Positions 44,762 to 50,181 of a stretch of 50,181 nt of DNA are shown piece after piece. Source of the stretch: Thermoleophilia bacterium (lineage in GTDB: Bacteria > Actinomycetota > Thermoleophilia > Gaiellales > Gaiellaceae); the NCBI GenBank assembly GCA_029865325.1, contig JAOUHF010000005.1, positions 1 through 50,181 of the forward strand, written 5' to 3'. A program made the position numbers and the translations under genes. Each line of letters begins with the position of its first letter. Positions within the stretch are counted from its first letter, which is position 1. The notes below the pieces were generated by a model that saw only the letters and a program-made list of their open reading frames with translations, was not told where the DNA came from and did no database searches.

Positions 44762-45543
44762 CCGCCTGCGAGATCCTGCTCGAGCAAGGCCGGAAACTGC
44801 GCGAGAGACGACACCACGATGTCCGGAGAGGGATCGGCCGACTCGAGCGTCTCCGGTCGAAACTTTCCGGTTCTGACGAGTGCGGTTCGCATCCCGAAGA
44901 GTCGAGCCCCGCGAACGTCCGCGTCGACGTCGTCCGTCACGAGCCAGGTCCGCTCGGGCTCGGCGTCCAGCGCGTCGAGCGCCGCCGCAAAGTACGAAGG
45001 GCTCGGCTTCCCGAGAACCGTCGCCTCGACACCGGTCGCATACTCGAGCCCGGAGACGAACGCGCCCGAGTCGAGCATCGGACCGCGGCTCGTCTGCCAC
45101 CATTTGTTCTTGTGCAGGCAGTAGAACGACGCGCCCATCTGGATCTCCCCGAACGCGTGTCCGAGGTTCATGTAGCTGAACACCTGATTGGGCTCGAGAG
45201 TCTCGTCACAGCCACCGATGAGCACCGCCTCGGCGTCGTGACCCACCAGCTCGAGCCCAGCGAGGTCGGGCACGACGGCAGCCATCACAAGAGCGAGCAC
45301 GCGCTTTCCTTTGAGCTCACGCGCGGCGGCGCCCGGCGTCGTCTGTAGCTCGTCGTCCTCGAGCGTGAAGCCCATCTCGCGAAGCTCCTCGGCGAGGCGA
45401 GATCGCGGTCTGGTCGAGTTGTTCGTCACGAAACGCAGGGCGTGCCCCGAACGCCGGAGGCCTGCGACTGCGTCGACCGCGCCAGGGATCGGGTCTCCCG
45501 ACACATGCAGAACCCCGTCGATGTCGAGCAGAATGCAAGCCAT
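44749..45543 (-). CDS. HAD-superfamily phosphatase (NagD/PGP-like, class IIA)
   Basis: A 264-residue HAD hydrolase. Motif I is LLDIDGVLHVSGDP (D-x-D nucleophile), motif II FVTNNSTRPRSRLAEEL, the lysine lies in VLGKPSPSYF, and motif IV is WLVTDDVDADVRGARLFG. The C2a-type cap domain spans about residues 75-170. It resembles the human LHPP / NagD group acting on small phosphoesters or phosphoramidates. ATG 45543 overlaps the divergent arfB start in one CCATGG. Its TAGACT box lies inside arfB coding sequence. Confidence 0.88.
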   Translation of the reverse strand: MACILLDIDGVLHVSGDPIPGAVDAVAGLRRSGHALRFVTNNSTRPRSRLAEELREMGFTLEDDELQTTPGAAARELKGKRVLALVMAAVVPDLAGLELVGHDAEAVLIGGCDETLEPNQVFSYMNLGHAFGEIQMGASFYCLHKNKWWQTSRGPMLDSGAFVSGLEYATGVEATVLGKPSPSYFAAALDALDAEPERTWLVTDDVDADVRGARLFGMRTALVRTGKFRPETLESADPSPDIVVSSLAQFPALLEQDLAGGWTP

Positions 45544-45955
45544 GGAGCGTGAGTCTATTCGCGTCACACGCTCCGTTTCCCTTCCGGTCTCCGAGATTGC
45601 GATACGCGTCTCGCGTTCGAGCGGCCCAGGGGGGCAACACGCCCAGAAGTCCTCCACGCGCGTCGAGGCCGTCTTCGATGTCGAGGCGTCCCGTGCGTTG
45701 AAGGACACGCAGAAGCGGCGCGTGCTCACCCGCACCGGGCCCGTCCTCCGGGCGATCGCGCAGGACGAGCGGAGCCAACTCCGGAACCGCGAGCTCGCCG
45801 TCGAGCGACTCGTCGAGAAGCTTCGAGCAGCGCTGGCGGTTCCGCGTCGCCGGGTCCCTACTCGACCGGGCGCTGCAGCTCGCGAGCGTCGGCTGAGCGA
45901 GAAGAAGCGTCGCTCCAGAGTGAAGAAGCTTCGCGGCCAGCCCGGAGATGAGTGA
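45542..45955 (+). CDS. arfB: ArfB-type peptidyl-tRNA hydrolase (class I release factor domain)
   Basis: A 137-residue protein with the catalytic GGQ motif in SRSSGPGGQHAQKSSTRVE and a very basic C-terminal tail (ERRLSEKKRRSRVKKLRGQ), the layout of ArfB/YaeJ, which rescues ribosomes stalled without a stop codon by inserting the tail into the empty mRNA channel. The conserved arginine and lysine pattern fits mRNA-entry binding. ATG 45542 shares CCATGG with the divergent HAD gene; no other in-frame start is close, and no promoter is visible for this strand. It ends 84 bases before the formate dehydrogenase operon. Confidence 0.9.
   Translation: MERESIRVTRSVSLPVSEIAIRVSRSSGPGGQHAQKSSTRVEAVFDVEASRALKDTQKRRVLTRTGPVLRAIAQDERSQLRNRELAVERLVEKLRAALAVPRRRVPTRPGAAARERRLSEKKRRSRVKKLRGQPGDE
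45552..45557 (-). promoter_or_regulatory. TANNNT -10 box (TAGACT) inside arfB, for the HAD-acpS-nnrDE operon
   Basis: TAGACT on the minus strand lies eight bases before the HAD gene start and inside the divergent arfB coding region. Confidence 0.4.
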
Positions 45956-46026
45956 GCGTGGAACCAACCGCCCGGTACAAGTCTGTTACGTGCCGCTTGT
46001 CCCCCCTGCGCTCCCGAGGCGCGACG

Positions 46027-46032
46027 TAGGAT
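46027..46032 (+). promoter_or_regulatory. TANNNT -10 box (TAGGAT) for the formate dehydrogenase operon
   Basis: TAGGAT lies seven bases before GTG 46040, a leaderless arrangement. No -35 hexamer at 17-18 bases was recognised. Confidence 0.45.
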
Positions 46033-46039
46033 CGAAGGC

Positions 46040-47605
46040 GTGGACGTTCTTCGTGCGACGGTGCTGCTCGCAGAGCTACCGCTCGAGCGCACTCGGCTCC
46101 TCGACAACCTCGGCAGGATTCGCCGCGAGATCGGCCCCATCGGCCCGGAGCTCTCGGACGCTCTCGCCGATCACATGAACATCCGGCGCGGCGAGGTGCA
46201 CGAGGTCGTCTCGTTCTATTCGTTCCTACAAGTTTCCGCCGATGCGGTGCGCGTGTGCACGGGACCCGTATGTGACTGCTTCGGCGCCCGCGAGCTGCTC
46301 GAGCGCACTCCGGGCGCGATCGAGGTCGCGTGCCTCGGTCACTGCGATCTCGCACCGGCGATGACGCGCGGAGACGAGATCGTCCCGCAGGTCACCCACT
46401 CGACGAACAACGGCCCGGCGGTCGGGCTCGGCGCGAGGGACGAAACGCTCGCCGAGTACGCGGCGCGGGGAGGCCTCGACCTTCTTCGGAACCTTCCGCC
46501 GCTCGAGCGAATCGTGGGCGAGTTGAAGGCATCGAGTCTCGCCGGGTTCGGCGGCGCCGGCTTTCCGACGGGTGTGAAGTGGGAGGCGGTCTCACAGGAG
46601 CAGGGCCTGCCATTCGTCGTCGTCAACGCGGACGAAGGCGAGCCGGGAACCATCAAGGACCGCTATGTGATGGAGCTTCGCCCGCACCTCCTCATCGAGG
46701 CGACGCTGATCGCGATGCGCTCGCTCGACGCCACCGAGGGGTACATCTACCTGCGCGAGGAGTACGCGACCGCTCGCCAGAGGCTGTTTCGAGGCATCGA
46801 GGAATTCCAGGCCGCGGGCCTGCTCGAAGGGCTCTCGCTCGAGCTCGTCATCGGAGCAGGCGCCTACATCGCGGGCGAGGAGACGGCGATGCTCGAATCG
46901 ATGGAGGGCCGCCGGGCGATGCCGCGCCTCAAGCCGCCGTTCCCGAGCCAGGTCGGCTATCTCGGTCGCCCGACGCTGATCAACAACGTGGAGACGCTGG
47001 CGCACATCCCGGCAATCCTCCGGAACGGAGGCGAATGGTGGGCGGACCTCGGAATGCGCGGTGCTTCGGGGACGCGGCTGTGGTCCGTCACGGGCGCCGT
47101 CGGCACGCCGGGTTGCTACGAGGCGCCGAGCGGCCTGACGACACGCGAGCTGGTCGACGAGTACGCAGGCGGCTTTACCGGCGACGTAGGCTCGATCGTT
47201 CCCGGCGGCGCCGCGAGCGGGATCCTGCCGCCCGCCGCGATCGACGCGCCGCTCACGCGTGACGGGCTTCGGGAGTACGACGCCGGGCCCGGCTCGGCGG
47301 CCGTGCAGGTCTTCCCCACGTCGTACTCCCCGCTTCGCCTCCTCGCCGAGACGATGCGGTTCTTCGCCGAAGAGTCTTGCCAGAAATGCACGCCGTGCCG
47401 GATCGGCAATCGCGCGCTACACCACCTCTTCGAGGAGCTGGTACACGGCAAAGCTGCGATGACGCGCGAGAAGGTCGACGAGTGGCTGCTCGCGATGGAG
47501 AAGACCTCGATCTGCGGTCTCGGCCAGTCCTCGCCGTTCCCCGTGAGAAATGCGATGGAGTGGTGGCCCGAACTGTTCGCCCCGCTGGAGCAAGGTGTAG
47601 CGTGA
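46040..47605 (+). CDS. NuoE-NuoF fusion: NAD-reducing subunit of soluble formate dehydrogenase
   Basis: A 521-residue diaphorase subunit passing electrons from formate dehydrogenase to NAD. Residues about 1-125 are NuoE-like with a thioredoxin-fold 2Fe-2S site: VCTGPVCDCFGA and ACLGHCDLAP supply the cysteines. Residues about 150-521 are NuoF-like. The FMN loop is GFGGAGFPTGVKW, the NADH-binding part includes NADEGEPGTIKDRYVM, GAYIAGEETAMLESMEG is a signature segment, and the 4Fe-4S cluster is held by ESCQKCTPCRIGN and the Cys in SICGLG. The stop overlaps the fdhA start (GTGA), so the two form one complex. Confidence 0.92.
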   Translation: MDVLRATVLLAELPLERTRLLDNLGRIRREIGPIGPELSDALADHMNIRRGEVHEVVSFYSFLQVSADAVRVCTGPVCDCFGARELLERTPGAIEVACLGHCDLAPAMTRGDEIVPQVTHSTNNGPAVGLGARDETLAEYAARGGLDLLRNLPPLERIVGELKASSLAGFGGAGFPTGVKWEAVSQEQGLPFVVVNADEGEPGTIKDRYVMELRPHLLIEATLIAMRSLDATEGYIYLREEYATARQRLFRGIEEFQAAGLLEGLSLELVIGAGAYIAGEETAMLESMEGRRAMPRLKPPFPSQVGYLGRPTLINNVETLAHIPAILRNGGEWWADLGMRGASGTRLWSVTGAVGTPGCYEAPSGLTTRELVDEYAGGFTGDVGSIVPGGAASGILPPAAIDAPLTRDGLREYDAGPGSAAVQVFPTSYSPLRLLAETMRFFAEESCQKCTPCRIGNRALHHLFEELVHGKAAMTREKVDEWLLAMEKTSICGLGQSSPFPVRNAMEWWPELFAPLEQGVA

Positions 47606-50181
47606 CCGAGATGGTCGAGTTCACGCTCGACGGCCGAAAGGTCGACGCGAACGAGGGCGAGTTGATCGTCCACGCTGCAGCGCGCCACGGCACCTTCATC
47701 CCCACGCTCTGCCACGACGACAAGCTCGATCCGTACGGCGGCTGCCGTATGTGCGTCGTCGACGTCGAGGGCGCGCCTCGCCCGCTGCCGGCCTGCGCGA
47801 CCCGGATCACGGAGGGGATGGCCGTCTCGACCAACGGGCCCATCACCGACTTCCAGCGCACGCTGACCGAGATGCTCCTCTCCGAGCACCTGAGCACGTC
47901 CCCTGGCGGCCGCCCCAACGAGCTGCTCGACCTCGCCAACGAGCTCGGCGCCGAAGCGCCGTTCGTCCTCCCGGACGCGAAGCGCGAGGAATACGACGAC
48001 CGCAACCAGCTCATGGGCTACGACCCCGACGCGTGCATCCTCTGCAACCGCTGCGTCCGCTATACGCAGGAGGTCATGCAGTGCTCTGCGCTCTCGCTCG
48101 AAGGTCGTGGCGGGGACGCCCGGATCGTCCCGACCTGGGGCCTCTCCTGGCTCGACACCGAGTGCGAGCTGTGCGGGGGCTGCCTCTCGGTCTGCCCAAC
48201 CGGAGCGATCTACGAAAAGTTCGAGGAGGGCACGAAGGCCCCGGAGCGCAGCCTGGAGCAAGTTCGAACGACCTGCACGTTCTGCGGCGTCGGCTGCCAG
48301 GTCGACCTCAACCTCGACCCGCAGACAAAGCACATCGTCAAGGTCACCTCGAAGAGCGAGTACCTCCCGAACGAGGGCAACCTCTGCGTGAAGGGCCGCT
48401 TCGCATTCAACTTCGTTCACCACCCGGATCGGCTCACTCAGCCGCTCGTGCGTGGGGACGACGGGGAGCTCCACCCCACGACGTGGGAGCACGCGATCGA
48501 GACCACCGCCACCAGCCTCAAGAAGACCATCGCCGAGCACGGCTCGCAGTCCGTCGGCTTCCTCGCGTCCGCGCGCCTGACGAACGAAGAGAACTACCTC
48601 ATCCAGAAGCTCGCGCGCACCGGAGTCGGGACGAACTCCGTCCACTCCTGCGAATCGACCTGACACGGTCCAACTCTTTACGGCCTGGTCAGGTCGTTGG
48701 GCAGAGGAGCCAGCAGCAACTCGATCGACGAGATCGAGAACGCGAAGTTCCTGTTCGTGATCGGCTCGAACACAACCGAGGCCCACCCGGTGCTCGCGCT
48801 TCGCATCAAGAAGGCCGTGCGAAACGGCGCCACGCTCGTCGTCGCCGACCCGCGGAAGATCTGGCTCACGAAGATCGCGAAGCACCACCTCCAGCTGCGG
48901 CCGGGGACGGACGTGTGGCTGCTGAACGCGATGATGCACACGATCCTCTCCGAGGGTCTTCAGGACGACGACTACATCCGCGACAACACGGACGACTTCG
49001 ACGCCGTCCGAGAGGTCGTCATGCGGTACTCGCCCGAGGACGCCGAGAAGGTCACCGGAGTGCCGGCAGCCGAGATTCGCGCAGCCGCACGCGGCTATGC
49101 GGAGGAGCGGCACGCCGCGATCTTCTACACCCTCGGGATCACCGAGCACGCCTGCGGTGTCGACAACGTCTGGTCGCTCTCCAACCTCGTCCTGATGACC
49201 GGCCACCTCGGCTACGAGTCGACGGGACTGAACGCCCTTCGTGGACAGAACAACGTGCAGGGCCTGAACGACTCGGGCGCGAACCCGATGTACCTCCCCG
49301 GCTACCAGTCGGTCGACGACCCCGAGCTCAGAAGGAAGTTCTCGGAGGCATGGGGCGCCGAGGTGCCCGAGACCCCCGGGTACCGGCTCGACCAGATGAT
49401 GAGCGGACTCCACGACGGCCGCGTCCGGGCACTCGTCCTCATCGGTGAGAACCCCGCGCAGACCGAGCCGAACGCCCGCCATGTCGAGGAGGGGCTCGGA
49501 AAGCTCGATTTCCTGATCTCGCAGGACATCTTCCTCCACGACATGACGCGCAAGTACGCGGACGTCGTGCTCCCCGCGTCGAGCTTCGCCGAGAAGGACG
49601 GCACGTTTACGAACACCGAGCGCCGCGTCAGCCGGGTGCGCAAAGCTGCGCCGCTTCCGGGTGAGGCGAAGCCCGACCTCGAAATCATCCTGCTGCTCGC
49701 GAAGGCACTAGGCGCACACTGGCCGGAGTACCCGGACGCGGAGTCGGTCTGGAACGAGCTCGCGGACCTCGCGCCTGCCTGGTACGGCGTCCGCTACGAC
49801 CGGCTCGAGGAGAACGGCATGCAATGGCCCGCTCCGGAGATCGGTCATCCGGGGACGAAGTTCCTGCATGCGCCGCGTCCGGCGCGGCCCCCTGGCAGAG
49901 GAAAGTTCTTCCCGGTCGAATACCAGCGGCCGATCGAGGAGCCCGATTCCGAGTACCCGCTCGTCCTCTCGACCGGCCGAACGCTCTACCACTACAACTC
50001 GGCGACGATGACGATGCGCGAGTCGGGGATCAAGGACAAGCAGGAGGATCCGTTCTTCGAGATCTCCGCAGAAGACGCCTCCGTGCTCGGTCTCGGTGAG
50101 GGCGACTGGGCGCGTCTCGTGTCGAGACGCGGCGACCTCGAGGCCAGAACACACATCTCGGGACGGGTCTATCCCGGGCTT
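47602..50181 (+). CDS. fdhA: Selenocysteine formate dehydrogenase catalytic subunit (partial, runs off window)
   Basis: The 5' 860 codons of an NAD-linked molybdenum/tungsten formate dehydrogenase; the 3' end lies outside the window. The N-terminal NuoG-like part has a 2Fe-2S site (TLCHDDKLDPYGGCRMC...PACAT) and two 4Fe-4S ferredoxin sites (CILCNRC, CELCGGCLSVCPTG). The catalytic domain has its own cluster (TCTFCGVGCQVDL, NEGNLCVKGRF) and the molybdopterin folds. TGA 48661-48663, codon 354, reads as Sec in SCEST-U-HGPTLYGLVRSLG, the family's U-H motif; the frame stays open and conserved (NNVQGLNDSGANP, GENPAQTEPN, DVVLPASSFAEKDGTFTNTERR). A SECIS-like hairpin follows. GTG 47602 (GTGA overlap) or ATG 47611 is the start. 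Confidence 0.93.
48670..48700 (+). promoter_or_regulatory. Candidate bacterial SECIS hairpin in fdhA
   Basis: CCAAC (48670-48674) pairs with GTTGG (48696-48700) and GGCCT (48682-48686) with AGGTC (48691-48695), leaving the loop GGTC and a seven-base 5' internal bulge. The loop begins 24 bases after the TGA. The apical GGUC matches the loop sequence of the well-studied E. coli fdhF SECIS. Confidence 0.7.

Noticed and set aside
48661-48663. Split formate dehydrogenase caused by a frameshift or sequencing error
   Set aside because: No frame change occurs: the same frame continues with conserved sequence, and TGA is at the known Sec position.
47116-49539. An 807-codon open frame on the minus strand across the formate dehydrogenase genes
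   Set aside because: It mirrors codon bias of the plus-strand genes, has no recognisable domain, and lies opposite two confidently identified enzymes.

Overview
The window is high-GC, densely packed bacterial DNA. Start codons are often GTG, and genes commonly overlap by ATGA or GTGA. A two-domain NAD(P)H-hydrate repair enzyme, IspH, a group-1.1-containing sigma-70 factor and frequent TANNNT boxes 6-9 bases before start codons fit a deep-branching actinobacterium. A Thermoleophilia/Gaiellales-like lineage is my guess, not a demonstrated placement. The genes are mostly chromosomal housekeeping genes, and the window ends inside a formate dehydrogenase gene.

Layout. 0.2-5.4 kb: acetyl-CoA synthetase, 2-oxoacid dehydrogenase E1 alpha, E1 beta and E2, and an acyl carrier protein in one operon. 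5.5-13.1 kb: a nine-gene V/A-type ATPase operon (G-C-I-K-F-E-A-B-D). 13.5-15.3 kb: an M20 peptidase and a flavin reductase, reverse strand. 15.4-15.9 kb: gene relics, including the 3' end of rtcB. 16-18.1 kb: an NADP oxidoreductase and a sigma factor. 18.2-18.9 kb: relics of an IS110-type transposase and a tyrosine recombinase beside tRNA-Arg(TCT). 19-24.5 kb: cNMP-binding protein, PhoD phosphatase, CtaG, tRNA-Gly(TCC), a secreted Kelch-like protein, an aquaporin and a small membrane protein. 24.5-26.4 kb: arsR-arsC-acr3. 26.6-33 kb: tRNA-Pro(TGG), DMT transporter, ispH, ileS, thioredoxin, NUDIX and a second cNMP-binding protein. 33.2-37.7 kb: serine hydrolase, the RidA / GCS2 ligase / peroxiredoxin operon, fabI and an SDR. 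37.7-42.9 kb: alr-cca-methyltransferase, then a signal peptidase I fusion between two small secreted proteins. 43-45.9 kb: nnrDE, acpS, HAD phosphatase and arfB. 46-50.2 kb: an NAD-linked formate dehydrogenase (NuoE/F fusion plus catalytic subunit).

The most interesting content is two genes that run through an in-frame TGA at an active-site position, which marks them as selenoproteins. One is a 153-residue peroxiredoxin-like protein (35621-36082) with TGA at codon 46, exactly where the peroxidatic cysteine belongs (SPT-U-TDEL). The other is the formate dehydrogenase catalytic subunit (47602 to the window end), with TGA at codon 354 in the family's U-H-G-P context. Each TGA is followed at the expected distance by a hairpin that can serve as a bacterial SECIS element. 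The organism should therefore have selA, selB, selD and tRNA-Sec elsewhere.

The selenoperoxiredoxin is the last gene of a tight operon with a RidA enamine deaminase and a glutamate-cysteine-ligase-family enzyme. This suggests a linked thiol/peroxide and reactive-metabolite defence module. About fifteen single genes and operon leaders start 6-9 bases after a TANNNT box, so leaderless transcription seems common here; one such site drives two divergent genes from overlapping boxes.
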